The notes below the pieces were generated by a model. The model searched no databases. It was given only the letters and a program-made list of their open reading frames with translations, and was not told the DNA's origin. A stretch of 64,000 bases of DNA from JAAXQD01 sp963790095 (GTDB lineage: Bacteria > Desulfobacterota > Desulfobacteria > Desulfobacterales > UBA11574): assembly GCA_963790095.1 (NCBI GenBank), contig CAWBNO010000034.1, positions 62,001-126,000 of the forward strand, read 5' to 3'. The stretch's first letter is position 1, and each line of letters begins with the position of its first letter. Of this stretch, positions 26,513 through 35,557 are shown in pieces. The translations under genes were made by a program, and so were the position numbers.

Positions 26513-28078
26513 TTATAACCGGTACCGAGCCAGGATATTTAGAACCTTTTTCCATATTCTATTTACGATGTTCAGCTCATATTCCTGGATCTTCGCCTGC
26601 ATCTGTTGGACTTTTTCATCTAGTTCTATAAGACGATCCATTCGCTCAAACGCCAGTGTTTGTGCTTCATGAAGGGCCTTTTCCAACTCTTTGATATAGT
26701 CAAGCCGTTCGTAGGCAAGCTTTTGGGCATTCACCAATCCATTTTCTACCTCAGCCAGTCGTTCCTCAAAATTTGCGATAGCCAATCGCCGGAGGTCAAC
26801 TGTTCCTGTATCATATAACGCACCATTGAAATGAAAAAGAGGGGACTTGTCTTCTGTCAGCTGAGAAACGATGACAAATTGGTAGGCCAAGGCGTCTATT
26901 GAAGTCAAAATTTTCTTTTGCAAGTCAAAAGGCAGGCTCATCAGGCTGTCGCCAATTTCGGTGTCTTCAGGTAGCTTAACCACGGCCTCAATTTTTTCTA
27001 CTCCAAATCCGCATCTGCTCAGCAACCGTTGGATACTTGAGCGCGTGAAAAACCTGACGTGGGTTCTGTCCAATATCCCTTCATCTGTATACTCAAATTG
27101 TCCTTTCAGGAGCCCCCCAATAATCGAAGCATGAGCGATATTAGGAATAGACAGAATGCAACGACCGGCTTCTTTCAAAAGTTTGCGACAAGACTTAAGG
27201 GTTCTCTCGCCTTTTTTAAGATGTTCCAAAACATCGGCCAGAATAATATAATCATAACTTTCTTTTCCAAATTCATCTTCAAGTACTATCGTGTCCAGAT
27301 TCCCCACGATCATCCGATTACTGAACTTTTCAGCTTCTTTGGCCATTTCTGCCGAAATCTCCACACAGTCAACTAAACATCCCATCTTTTCCTTTAGATA
27401 TCGGGTCAAATACCCAGTGGCCGGTCCTAGTTCCAGAACACGTGAATTCGGCGTGATGTGACGGATAATCTTACTCAGAGAATCTTCGGAATCCTCTTTG
27501 ATTTCTCTCCTGTAATCATGTTTATCCTCAATAACATCAAGTTTTATTTCGGACTTTCGTCCCACAAACATGGTATCCTGCCACATGTCACTGTCGTCGC
27601 TGTAGCCTTCCGGTTTCCATTGGGTGGTTACTTCGAGTAATTCAAGCCCAGCATAGCGACTCAACGCTCTGAATCCATCCGGATAAAACCGCCAACAATC
27701 CACCGGATATTTGTGCTCCGGACCGCCGGAGGGGGCGATGATGCAACACAATCCTCCCGGCTTGAGTATCCGGGCTATTTCTCTAATGGTTTCCCAGAAA
27801 TACTCGATATGCTCGAATGCCTGGCCCGATACCAGTACATCCACGCTTTCCGAATCGATTTCCAGCCAGTTATAAGGATCTGAAAGCACGAGATCAACAT
27901 TTTCCCCTTTTGTCAGGTCCAGGCCGGTGTAACGCCATCGTTCTTTTGAAAATATAGCACGATAGCTCCCGCCAACGGCCATGCTGCCAAGATCGAAAAC
28001 AGTCAGTTCTCGATCTTCCTGACCGTTGAGATACCGCTTTCTGAAAAGCTCCATCTTATCCATTGAGCTCAGATGCAT
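26513..28078 (-). CDS. Tandem methyltransferase with C-terminal coiled coil
   Basis: A 521-residue protein with two class I methyltransferase domains. The first (1 to about 190) has FDLGSMAVGGSYRAIF and ARILKPGGLCCIIAPSG; the second (about 205-390) has VLELGPATGYLTRYLKEK, DYIILADVLEHLKKGERT and CILSIPNIAHASI. From about 430 a charged helical tail contains two degenerate copies of an AQ-LA-ER pattern (NAQKLAYERLDYIKELE and EAQTLAFERMDRLIELDEK), then a basic amphipathic end (NRIWKKVLNILARYRL). The layout recalls WbdD, whose methyltransferase and coiled coil cap and size O-antigen chains in ABC-exported systems. Such a role is inference. Confidence 0.85.
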   Translation of the reverse strand: MHLSSMDKMELFRKRYLNGQEDRELTVFDLGSMAVGGSYRAIFSKERWRYTGLDLTKGENVDLVLSDPYNWLEIDSESVDVLVSGQAFEHIEYFWETIREIARILKPGGLCCIIAPSGGPEHKYPVDCWRFYPDGFRALSRYAGLELLEVTTQWKPEGYSDDSDMWQDTMFVGRKSEIKLDVIEDKHDYRREIKEDSEDSLSKIIRHITPNSRVLELGPATGYLTRYLKEKMGCLVDCVEISAEMAKEAEKFSNRMIVGNLDTIVLEDEFGKESYDYIILADVLEHLKKGERTLKSCRKLLKEAGRCILSIPNIAHASIIGGLLKGQFEYTDEGILDRTHVRFFTRSSIQRLLSRCGFGVEKIEAVVKLPEDTEIGDSLMSLPFDLQKKILTSIDALAYQFVIVSQLTEDKSPLFHFNGALYDTGTVDLRRLAIANFEERLAEVENGLVNAQKLAYERLDYIKELEKALHEAQTLAFERMDRLIELDEKVQQMQAKIQEYELNIVNRIWKKVLNILARYRL

Positions 28079-28084
28079 ATTACG

Positions 28085-28170
28085 CCCTCATTGAACAATC
28101 GTCACTGGTTGCTGGATTCTTGATGCTGATTGCCGATTACCGGATGTTTATCCTGGATAGAATTGGATAA
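28085..28170. repeat. Short degenerate repeat spacer (GT8/dual methyltransferase spacer)
   Basis: Words such as TCGTCACTGGTTGCTGG, TCTTGATGCTGATTGCCG and ACCGGATGTTTATCCTGG vary around a TGCTGGAT theme like the other spacer arrays. No coding potential. Confidence 0.5.
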
Positions 28171-28171
28171 T

Positions 28172-29335
28172 TCATCCAGCGACCCCAAGCAACCTTTTGA
28201 CTACTTTTTTGAGTTGCAGGGATTTGCGCGCAACTTTCCACAAATATGAATCTTTAATTTTCAACAGCACACGATCCCCTTCGGTCAGGTATCCTGGAAC
28301 TTCACAAAATTCACCGGTACCGTTCTCTTTAAACCACCAATAATAGCAGTTCTTGTCTTCACTCACAACTGACGGAGTGTTGAAAGCTTCCATAAGATCG
28401 ATCCGCGATCTAAACAACCGCCTCGCATTATCTGTAATGGATTCTCCATTGGAATAAAAACTGTGAATGCATGCCAATCTGCCCAACTCATCCTGCCCGG
28501 CCCTTTTCAGGGCCTTAACATACCATTCTCTTAAACGAAATAGCGCATTTTTTCCATCCGCGTATTTCTTCAGCATAATCTCCTGGTCCCCTGAATCAAA
28601 CCCTGAAAAATGAAAAAATTTTACTGGAGCACCATCAATTTCCAGCTTGTCGTCCTTACCTGATGTTACATGGCGGTGAGTTAGATTCCAGGTCGCAACA
28701 TTGTAAGTTTTGTCCCGAAGGATATGGACATCGAAAAAGGCAGGCGCAAGATCTACCCACCGCTGGTCTGTAAACAGCCCGTTGGGTATGTCATCGTAAC
28801 AAAATTCCAGGAGCCTGTCCGTCCACCAATTTAAAAAACGAAGCCCTTCACTGCTCCTTCTAATCGCCAAAAATCCCAGATTATAAACACCGTGCTTTAA
28901 GCTGCAGATTTCATTGTCGACAATGGCATCTCTGGTTGTTTCAGGTTCGACTTGATGCGGCGTAAGCACGATGCTGTATGTATCTATAATCCTGGAAAGC
29001 TCATCCAAGTTATTGAGCACCACGATATCCGGATCCAGATATACAACCTTGTCAGCGCCGGTTGTTTGGAATATCTTTAAAAATGTTGGGCCTTTTACGG
29101 CGGTGCAGAGTTCCACCAGCGAATGCTTGAAAATCCAGGCCTCAAGCGATGTGATCTCAAGATCCTCCAAGAAAAAAACTTCATCAAAGGGCTCATCGGC
29201 CAGGTTCACGTCTTCCGGCAGTTGATCTGCCAGCATGAGGGAAAAAACAGCGTCAGGGTTATGGGTTTTAACCGATGTTGCAAGAACCCGCGCTTTGGGG
29301 ATATAATTTGAGGTAACGCTAGTAAAATAATGCAT
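28172..29335 (-). CDS. Glycosyltransferase family 8-like (GT-A)
   Basis: A 387-residue protein. The N-terminus MHYFTSVTSNYIPKARVL and the nucleotide-sugar site VVYLDPDIVVLNNLDEL (DxD-type DPD) match GT8-like galactosyl/glucosyltransferases; YNLGFLAIRRS and FTDQRWVDLAPAFF are also typical. The C-terminal half (about 260-387) is helical and basic, ending KVARKSLQLKKVVKRLLG, perhaps for membrane contact. It is a probable retaining transferase acting on the glycan core. The gene is followed on the plus side by the palindromic element at 29348-29472. Confidence 0.86.
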   Translation of the reverse strand: MHYFTSVTSNYIPKARVLATSVKTHNPDAVFSLMLADQLPEDVNLADEPFDEVFFLEDLEITSLEAWIFKHSLVELCTAVKGPTFLKIFQTTGADKVVYLDPDIVVLNNLDELSRIIDTYSIVLTPHQVEPETTRDAIVDNEICSLKHGVYNLGFLAIRRSSEGLRFLNWWTDRLLEFCYDDIPNGLFTDQRWVDLAPAFFDVHILRDKTYNVATWNLTHRHVTSGKDDKLEIDGAPVKFFHFSGFDSGDQEIMLKKYADGKNALFRLREWYVKALKRAGQDELGRLACIHSFYSNGESITDNARRLFRSRIDLMEAFNTPSVVSEDKNCYYWWFKENGTGEFCEVPGYLTEGDRVLLKIKDSYLWKVARKSLQLKKVVKRLLGVAG

Positions 29336-29347
29336 TTCTTATCCTTT

Positions 29348-29472
29348 GACGGTTTCGTAAAAAGTTCAACTTCTGCGTTGTGCTGCATTTCGTAATCATT
29401 CAACGTACCATTCGTACGCCTCATGATTCCAAAATTTGCACGCCTTGAATTTGAACTTTTTACGAAACCGTC
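29348..29472. repeat. Palindromic dispersed element, long form (copy B)
   Basis: A 125 bp element with perfect 22 bp terminal inverted repeats that begin GACGGTTTCGTAAAAAG. The interior holds ATGATTACGAAATGCAGC and CGTACGAATGGTACG, the latter itself palindromic. Half of it recurs at 59173-59234. The termini are the same as those of the 63 bp short form at 3881 and 60841. It encodes no transposase; it looks like a non-autonomous miniature element or a REP-type unit. Short chance frames across it should be ignored. Confidence 0.85.
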
Positions 29473-29532
29473 TAAGTTGGGTTTGTTATGAGTTCACCAT
29501 CCTTCTGATGACGTGGTTCAAGATCTGAACCG

Positions 29533-31144
29533 TTATTTCGGCATTATCCGGAAGAGGACATTGACCAATTTTCTGGCAAGCGTCTCAGCCAGTCTGTTTT
29601 TATGACAGTATTGCCTGAATCGATCCATCACTTGATATGACGGGCTCATCCGGATGTCGGATATCGGAAGAACTTTTTGTATTTTTTCCGCTTCCTTTTT
29701 CTTCAGTTTTCCGGCTCTGGCGGTTTCGACCGCAAGCATGCAACTCAAAGGATTGCGACAGGTATCGAATCTTTCAAAAACTGTGAAGTCCGTGTTGCCA
29801 TGATTGGTTACAGCGTTCGGTTTTTTGAGTTTTTCCGTTTCTTCAGCGATCATGGAATTAAATGCCGACGGAAGCGGAGTGTTCTCTTTCAAATTTCGCC
29901 CAATCCAGGACTTGATCCGTCCTGTGTCTTTCATTGCCGCACTTAGCTGTTTTTCGTCTTCAAAGATGACACCCCGCGAGCTGCCGTTCTAGTTGTGCCG
30001 CGATGTTCCCGCTCATCGAATTGGTTATGACAAAGCAGTTTGCGAAAAAAGATTCATATAGCGTGAAAGAGTAAGTTTCCGGCCATATCGACCATAAAAA
30101 AACCGCGTCAATTTTATGCTCATGCAGGGCCTTGACCATGGCATTGTTGCCATCTTCCAGAAACGAAACACCCACATATCGTACGCCCGGTTTTCGAATA
30201 CCTGCTATTCCAAGGTGGAAGAAATCATACTGCTTACTGAGTTCCGGGTGACTCACCAAACGCCACCAGGCTTCAAGTCCCTTGCTCAGTTCTTCGCGTC
30301 CCAAAAATGCAATCCGGGGTCGATACGATGGTATTAACAGGCGTTGCAATCTGTTCTTATTTTTAATCTGCATTTCTTTATGAACGAGATGCGGAATGAT
30401 TCGCACCCTCTCACCATATTTAGGATATGCTTTCCGCCATATTCCGGCAGCAACATCTGAAGGTACAACCACCTCAAAATCAAGGTCTTTAAACAATTCG
30501 TTCACTCTGATAAAATGAGATTCTTTTTCACCGACAGATTGGCAGTCACGGTAATTGCATGTTCCGCCGCAAAACTCTTTTCCATTCTTCAGCAAGTTAA
30601 ACTGGGGACAGATCGTATAGTAATCGTGGACGAAGATTCGAATCCTTTCAAAATGAATGACGCTGAGTAGAAATTTAACCCCGGGCAGGTGAAAACGCAT
30701 CAGATGATGCATGTGCGCTGCCAGGATACGAAGTCTTCCACCTTCAACAAGAATGGACAAAATCAAGACCAGATGAATCATTGTAAATGTGCCGGCCGGG
30801 ATACCATCGATATTGAGGCCCACACGTTGTCCCGGTAATTCTTGATATTCACTGCCGTCATCTGGAATCCCATAAATCTGTATATAAGAGATACCGCGTA
30901 TTGCCAGTTCATTCTGCTCCTGGTGAAGCACTTTTTCAGTACCTCCCAGAGAGATCAAATAGTCGGAGTGGGAAAAAGCAATGACCCCATTCACATGCTT
31001 TAAAAGGCATGTGACACTCGAAAGTGTTTCCTCCACCGATCTCACAATTTCCGGATTGAAACCCTGTAAAATCTCACACTGTTTTTGAATGATATCCGTA
31101 AAAATCTGTTGGCTCACAGACGGTTCTCCGTTATAAAATGACAC
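29533..31144 (-). pseudogene. GT4-like glycosyltransferase gene, interrupted by one frameshift
   Basis: The gene starts with GTG at 31142-31144 directly after the wzt stop (TAAGTG). The first frame gives 394 residues with a degenerate N-terminal GT4 region (AFSHSDYLISLGGTEKV), FVHDYYTICPQFNLL, FLGREELSKGLEAWW and LWSIWPETYSFTLYESFF, then ends prematurely after LERQLAG. Removing one base near 29971 continues as VIFEDEKQLSAAMKDTGRIK into the 133-residue downstream frame, for about 536 residues in all. The C-terminal part has no family I know. A true mutation or a base-call error are both possible. Confidence 0.75.
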
Positions 31145-32443
31145 TTAAGAATCCATACGTTTAAATTCCACATCCATATCCAGTATGGAAAAAATGCCGG
31201 CAGGCGACCGAAGGGGGATGCTTTCAAAAGCGATAACATCGTGCACCCATCGGCAGGCTACATGATCCTCCAGTCGGCCGTCGGCAACCCCCACCGAAAG
31301 CGTATATTCTCCGCCGAATATATTGGGCCAGTTCCCGATCATAAAAGACGTCTTATAGATTATTCCCCTGGAAAGAGACGGAAGGTTTTTCCGGAGCAGC
31401 GCCGTGTTGTCGCCAATAATGTCCCGGCCCATACGATCTTTAATCAAGAATCCAACAATGGGATTGGCAATATCCTGGTGAGTTTCAAAAATAAGAGCTA
31501 TTTCACATGGTTTTCCGGAATAAACAGCTCCCGCGGTCTCATTGTTGGACCGTATTCCCACTCTCAATATATCGACATTCCGGTTTCCAAAGTTACGGAT
31601 TCCACGGGTCACCGGTTGAAGATCCTCGAATAGGTCTGTATCCGAGGAGCGGCCTTGATCCCGGTCTTCTCTTTCGGCGACGTCAACAGAAATATCGCGT
31701 GATGGTTCGCCCTCATACATGTATTCCAAGTACTTCTCCGCAACACGTTTTGGGGAACCGTCCATTCGGATTTTTCCCCCTTCAATCCAGATAGCCCGGG
31801 AACAGAACTCTAATATAGCAGACGTATTGTGAGAGACAAATAGAACCGTCCCATTCTTACAAAAAGACTTCATTTTTGCCATACATTTTTGCTGAAACCG
31901 GATATCACCCACCGACAGGGCCTCGTCCACCAATAAAATATCAGGAGACACATTAATCGCACTGGCAAAGGCAAGCCGGACATACATGCCGCTGGAATAG
32001 GTTTTTACCGGCTGATCGATAAAATCTCCGATGTCCGCAAAATCGACAATCTCCTCAAAACGATCCCGGATTTCCCCGGGTGATAGCCCCATAATTGCAG
32101 CATTAATATTAATATTCTCCCGGCCTGTGAATTCCGGGTTGAATCCCGAGCCCAGTTCCAGTAAGGCTGAAACCCTACCCCTAACCTGGACCTCTCCAAC
32201 AGTAGGGGTTAATATGTTGCAGATCAACTGCAAAAAGGTTGATTTCCCGGACCCGTTGGAACCGACAATCCCCACCGTTTCTTTCGGCTCGATGTTGATC
32301 GATATATTCTTTACCGCCCAGAATTCCCGAAAAAATCGTTTTCTTCCCCGCCAGAAGGATTGTTTTAACCGGTCTATGGGTTTTTCATAGATCCGGTAGC
32401 ACTTCCCGAGATTTCTGGTTTGAATGGCTAACTTAGAAGACAT
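31145..32443 (-). CDS. wzt: Polysaccharide ABC exporter ATP-binding subunit (Wzt type) with C-terminal carbohydrate-binding domain
   Basis: The start is placed at the ATG at 32441-32443 (MSSKLAIQTRNLGKCYRI); the frame upstream (…CRASSIEYRISN…) is translated spacer repeat. The 432-residue protein has Walker A GSNGSGKSTFLQLICN, the ABC signature YSSGMYVRLAFA, Walker B ILLVDEALSVGD and H-loop SHNTSAI. From about 250 a beta-sandwich Wzt-C-like domain follows (RVGIRSNNETAGAVYSGKPC, FLIKDRMGRDIIGDNT), which in known systems recognises the finished glycan's capped end. It pairs with the permease at 33350. Together they export a lipid-linked polysaccharide across the inner membrane. Confidence 0.93.
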   Translation of the reverse strand: MSSKLAIQTRNLGKCYRIYEKPIDRLKQSFWRGRKRFFREFWAVKNISINIEPKETVGIVGSNGSGKSTFLQLICNILTPTVGEVQVRGRVSALLELGSGFNPEFTGRENININAAIMGLSPGEIRDRFEEIVDFADIGDFIDQPVKTYSSGMYVRLAFASAINVSPDILLVDEALSVGDIRFQQKCMAKMKSFCKNGTVLFVSHNTSAILEFCSRAIWIEGGKIRMDGSPKRVAEKYLEYMYEGEPSRDISVDVAEREDRDQGRSSDTDLFEDLQPVTRGIRNFGNRNVDILRVGIRSNNETAGAVYSGKPCEIALIFETHQDIANPIVGFLIKDRMGRDIIGDNTALLRKNLPSLSRGIIYKTSFMIGNWPNIFGGEYTLSVGVADGRLEDHVACRWVHDVIAFESIPLRSPAGIFSILDMDVEFKRMDS

Positions 32444-32600
32444 GATGTTGGATATTCGATACTCGATGCTGGATGCTCGACACTGAATACTCGTCACTAT
32501 TTACTTTTTCACTGGTCACTATTTTCTTTTCACTCGTCACCCATTACTTGTCACTTGATGCTCGATGCTGGTTAAGGGCCAGGATTCTTTACTTCATCGT
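32444..32600. repeat. Degenerate short-word repeat spacer upstream of wzt
   Basis: 157 bp built from loosely repeated words such as GATACTCGATGCTGG, CGTCACT, TTGTCACTTGATGC and CACTCGTCAC. Similar spacers lie at 28085-28170, 56490-56573 and 59004-59172. When translated they give Ser/Ile/Arg/Glu-rich strings that can extend downstream proteins falsely. Confidence 0.75.
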
Positions 32601-33332
32601 TCAATAAACACGCTTTAAATACCCTTTGGGATTATAAGTGAGGAGGTATCGCTCCCGTTTGGAATCAATGACAAATTGAGGGTTATCTCCCAAAAACGCT
32701 TCAACGGCTTCCAGGGGCCCTTGGGTTTGAAAACCCAGCCCGTCACCGTCATGGTAAAGATCGACAATGCCGTCTTCCACAATAAAATAACTGTCGGGAG
32801 TGACGAATTCCGAGTAATTCTTCAAATCTTCCAGAACTTGATGCATGCTATGATCCCCATCCTGAATCACCATAACGGTTTTATTCTTGCACCGTTCTTC
32901 AACCGCCGATAATATTTCCGGATCCGAGCTATTTCCGGTCAATGGGGTTACCCGCTCGTGTTCCAGCTTATAAACAGAACGGTCGATATCGATTGATACG
33001 ACTTCCCCTTTCCCTATAATGCTCATTATGTCTGCGAAATATTGGGTGCTCCCTCCGTATCTGCTTCCGATTTCGACGAGCACATCCGGTTGAACCTCAT
33101 ATAGAATCTCCTGGTAAATCCATGCATCCAGGACATTTTTTAAAGCAGGCATGCCCATCCATTTCACCTGGTCGAATACAATATCATTCTGATGATAAAT
33201 CAACCAGTCGCGAAGGGTCATGCTGTATTGATCCGCATAATACGGTCTACGTAGGGGTTTTTGATCAGAAATTTTGCGGATTCCCCAATGCAGCATTTTT
33301 AAACACTCTGCTTTTATTCTTTGTTTAAACAT
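32601..33332 (-). CDS. CmcI-like methyltransferase/hydroxylase family protein
   Basis: The start is set at the ATG at 33330-33332 (MFKQRIKAECLKML) with AGAGGA seven bases upstream; the longer frame overlaps the permease gene. The 243-residue protein has the SAM-fold core DVLVEIGSRYGGSTQYFAD, VVSIDIDR and VMVIQDGDHSMHQVLEDL followed by YFIVEDGIVD. These are the motifs of the CmcI (cephalosporin hydroxylase) and rhamnosyl O-methyltransferase group, which often modify glycan sugars. It sits between wzt and wzm and is probably a glycan-modifying enzyme. Acceptor unknown. Confidence 0.84.
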   Translation of the reverse strand: MFKQRIKAECLKMLHWGIRKISDQKPLRRPYYADQYSMTLRDWLIYHQNDIVFDQVKWMGMPALKNVLDAWIYQEILYEVQPDVLVEIGSRYGGSTQYFADIMSIIGKGEVVSIDIDRSVYKLEHERVTPLTGNSSDPEILSAVEERCKNKTVMVIQDGDHSMHQVLEDLKNYSEFVTPDSYFIVEDGIVDLYHDGDGLGFQTQGPLEAVEAFLGDNPQFVIDSKRERYLLTYNPKGYLKRVY

Positions 33333-33349
33333 TGACGGTTCCTCTATTG

Positions 33350-34210
33350 CTATATCACGTCTGCAAAGGCCTTTTTGCTTTTCATGAACCACGCAAAACC
33401 AAAAACAAATACCAACACTGAAAAAATAAGACCACAAAAAAACCAGGACCCATCCGGCAGTATTCCCCAGAGTACAACTCGCCTTGAATCTTCAACAAAT
33501 ACGGCCAGGGGATTGATCTGGAAAAAAAAACGAAACCGTTGGGGTATGGCTGTCACCGGATAGAAAATCGGGGTAAGAAAAAATAAAATTGTTGTCAAAA
33601 TACTGACCGTTGTGGACACATCCCGAATAAACACCCCGAGAGACGCCAGAAAATATCCACACCCAAGGGTAAAAAATATCAGCGGAAGCCATACCAGGGG
33701 AAGGAGAATCACCGTCCAATGAATACGGTGATAGACGATAAGGATTCCCACCAGCAACACCACCAGGCTGAAAAGCGCATTGATCAATGAACTCAACAAG
33801 TTTGCAAAGGGAAGAATTTCCAGGGGAAAAACCACTTTCTTAACGTAATTCACATTGGACAACACCAACAAAGGGGCTGAATTGGCCGCTTCGGCAAAAA
33901 TGCCAAAGGTGATCATTCCCATGAATAAGGTTAAGGCAAAAGCAGCCTTTCCTTCATCAGGGCCTGCCCCCCACTTGGCCTTAAATATAACGGAAAAAAC
34001 GAATGTATAAACACACAGCATCACCAGAGGCTGGATAAACGACCATCCCAAACCGATAAATGACCCTTTATACCGCCCAGTCACTTCCCGCCATGTAAAT
34101 TGATAAATGAGGTACCGGTACTGCCACAGGTGCAAAGCGATACGGATGGGATTCAAAAATCTTTTGACACTCACGAAATGAGCCGTTATTTGCATATCCA
34201 CAGGCACCAT
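33350..34210 (-). CDS. wzm: Polysaccharide ABC exporter permease (Wzm type)
   Basis: The start is placed at the ATG at 34208-34210 (MVPVDMQI), with an in-frame GTG at 34228 and another ATG at 34195 as alternatives. The ~286-residue ABC-2 permease has about six membrane segments, the N-terminal amphipathic region LWQYRYLIYQFTWREVTGRYK and the loop YKGSFIGLGWSFIQPL typical of O-antigen and teichoic acid exporters. The C-terminal end shows ILTTILFFLTPIFYPV and FQINPLAVFVEDSRRVVLWG. It works with the Wzt protein encoded downstream. Likely substrate is a lipid-linked O-polysaccharide. Confidence 0.92.
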   Translation of the reverse strand: MVPVDMQITAHFVSVKRFLNPIRIALHLWQYRYLIYQFTWREVTGRYKGSFIGLGWSFIQPLVMLCVYTFVFSVIFKAKWGAGPDEGKAAFALTLFMGMITFGIFAEAANSAPLLVLSNVNYVKKVVFPLEILPFANLLSSLINALFSLVVLLVGILIVYHRIHWTVILLPLVWLPLIFFTLGCGYFLASLGVFIRDVSTTVSILTTILFFLTPIFYPVTAIPQRFRFFFQINPLAVFVEDSRRVVLWGILPDGSWFFCGLIFSVLVFVFGFAWFMKSKKAFADVI

Positions 34211-34248
34211 CTTATGATCTCTAAACACTTAAAAGTCCGAAGCTTGTC

Positions 34249-34269
34249 ATGCCGGACTTGATCCGGCAT
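34249..34269. repeat. Perfect hairpin (ATGCCGGA/TCCGGCAT)
   Basis: An 8 bp perfect stem with a CTTGA loop sits in the 240 bp spacer between the permease and the secreted-protein gene upstream. The motif (TGCCGGACTTGATCCGGCA) is a common dispersed intergenic hairpin in many bacterial genomes. It might limit read-through; no T tract follows. Confidence 0.55.
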
Positions 34270-34450
34270 TTATACGCCATATTCTACGGATGTTTTAATG
34301 GATTTTCTACTGCCTGTCCGGGATTTATCTCGCTGTAACAGGATTGGCCGGCTTTTTCGGGTTCGTAGTATGTTGAATTAAAAAAAACAATATCCGAAAG
34401 AGGCAAGCAACAGAAGCTTTATATGCGGAGCATCGGATGAATGATTAAGG

Positions 34451-35026
34451 TTAATTTTCAGCAATCAATTTGAATGCATACAATATTTTATTCCCGAGAC
34501 AATCGAGTTGGTCCTCGTAATTTTGATCACCAAAGATCCAGTCATAGATGTGGCTTGTTTTCATTTTTTCCCATGCGGCCGTTACGGTATCTTCACGTCT
34601 GATCTTGTCGGAGTGTGATGATTGCAGGTATATCTCCGGATGCCAGTCATGTAAAGAGGTTGAACGCCGAGCATTCTGGAAATCATTGACAATTTGAATA
34701 TATGATTCGTCTAATAGGCTCTGAATGTAGACAACATGTTGATAGGAATCTATTTTTATTTCGTATCCAGTGTCCCTGTCTTCTGCAGACCCATTTCTCA
34801 ACACGCCGTCTATATCTATTTTGATTATGACATGATCGGGTTGGGTCATTTTTCGTATGAGCTTCATTCCTTCCAACCCAATGACGTTTCTTGCCTCAAC
34901 CGCCCCAAAGTGAATAGTTCCCGGACAACTATCACAATTACTGTAATTTTTTATCTCTTCTGCGAATCCGGGTGCCATAAATGAAGTAATTGACAGCAAC
35001 AAGAATATGAGTATTTTAGTTGCCAT
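34451..35026 (-). CDS. Secreted protein of unknown function
   Basis: The start is set at the ATG at 35024-35026 (MATKILIFLLLSITSFMAPGFA), where a signal peptide with a cut after Ala fits best; the frame extends 11 codons further upstream. The mature protein of about 170 residues begins EEIKNYSNCDSCPG, has two nearby Cys that could form a disulfide, and continues with mixed strands and helices and a late Cys (DQLDCLGNK). No domain recognised. It is the last member of a three-gene group of exported proteins following the UshA-like and lipoprotein genes, with a 76 bp gap. Confidence 0.72.
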   Translation of the reverse strand: MATKILIFLLLSITSFMAPGFAEEIKNYSNCDSCPGTIHFGAVEARNVIGLEGMKLIRKMTQPDHVIIKIDIDGVLRNGSAEDRDTGYEIKIDSYQHVVYIQSLLDESYIQIVNDFQNARRSTSLHDWHPEIYLQSSHSDKIRREDTVTAAWEKMKTSHIYDWIFGDQNYEDQLDCLGNKILYAFKLIAEN

Positions 35027-35102
35027 CCTATTCACCGATTCGTTACGATCTTTGTACATACAAAATCAAAACCTCCGGGCTTCCATCAAGAGCCGCTTCC
35101 GC

Positions 35103-35543
35103 TTATTGCTGCCGACTCTTTTGTTCTATTATTGGAGAGCTTACGGTCGGCAGGAGGTTCAGACGCCACGCCCCTTCCTCCCACAGCCACTCTTCTTTAT
35201 AGTTTTTGACGGGAAATTCAAAGCCTGCATGGCTGATTTTATATTCCACCACCGAAATTGCCCTTTTGCCGGGATCTAATATTTTAATGTCCTTGATTGC
35301 ATAATCTTTTACAGTAATATTCGCTCGTTTTAAAAAGGCCGTTTTGTTCACCTGGTTTTTATATTTATTTGCCGCCATATCATAGACGACTCCCCAATCT
35401 CCGTTTAACTTTGCATTCCAGACTTTTTCGACACTTCTTGTGAGGGACTCTTTGCTCGCCGGATTTGAAGTAAGGTGAGCACATGCGCTGAACAGAAATA
35501 ATGCCCCTATCAAAAGACCAGACGTTCTTATGAATTTTTTCAT
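35103..35543 (-). CDS. Lipoprotein, NTF2-like fold
   Basis: A 146-residue protein with the lipobox LFSAC (Cys 21), so it should be lipidated and anchored. The rest resembles small NTF2/DUF4878-like domains: SVEKVWNAKLNGDWGVVYDM, an FLKRANI segment and a Trp-rich end YKEEWLWEEGAWRLNLLP. Such proteins bind small ligands or act as accessory domains. The gene starts 14 bp after the UshA-like gene, implying co-transcription. Function not assigned. Confidence 0.8.
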   Translation of the reverse strand: MKKFIRTSGLLIGALFLFSACAHLTSNPASKESLTRSVEKVWNAKLNGDWGVVYDMAANKYKNQVNKTAFLKRANITVKDYAIKDIKILDPGKRAISVVEYKISHAGFEFPVKNYKEEWLWEEGAWRLNLLPTVSSPIIEQKSRQQ

Positions 35544-35557
35544 AGATCAACTCCGAT

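Noticed and set aside
29206..29424. A small protein across the palindromic element (LNDYEMQHNAEVELF...)
   Set aside because: The sequence is a translated repeat; the same string appears in the partial element at 59173.
32444..32497. An N-terminal extension of the Wzt protein (…CRASSIEYRISN…)
   Set aside because: It is translated spacer repeat; the family start MSSKLAIQ lies just after it.
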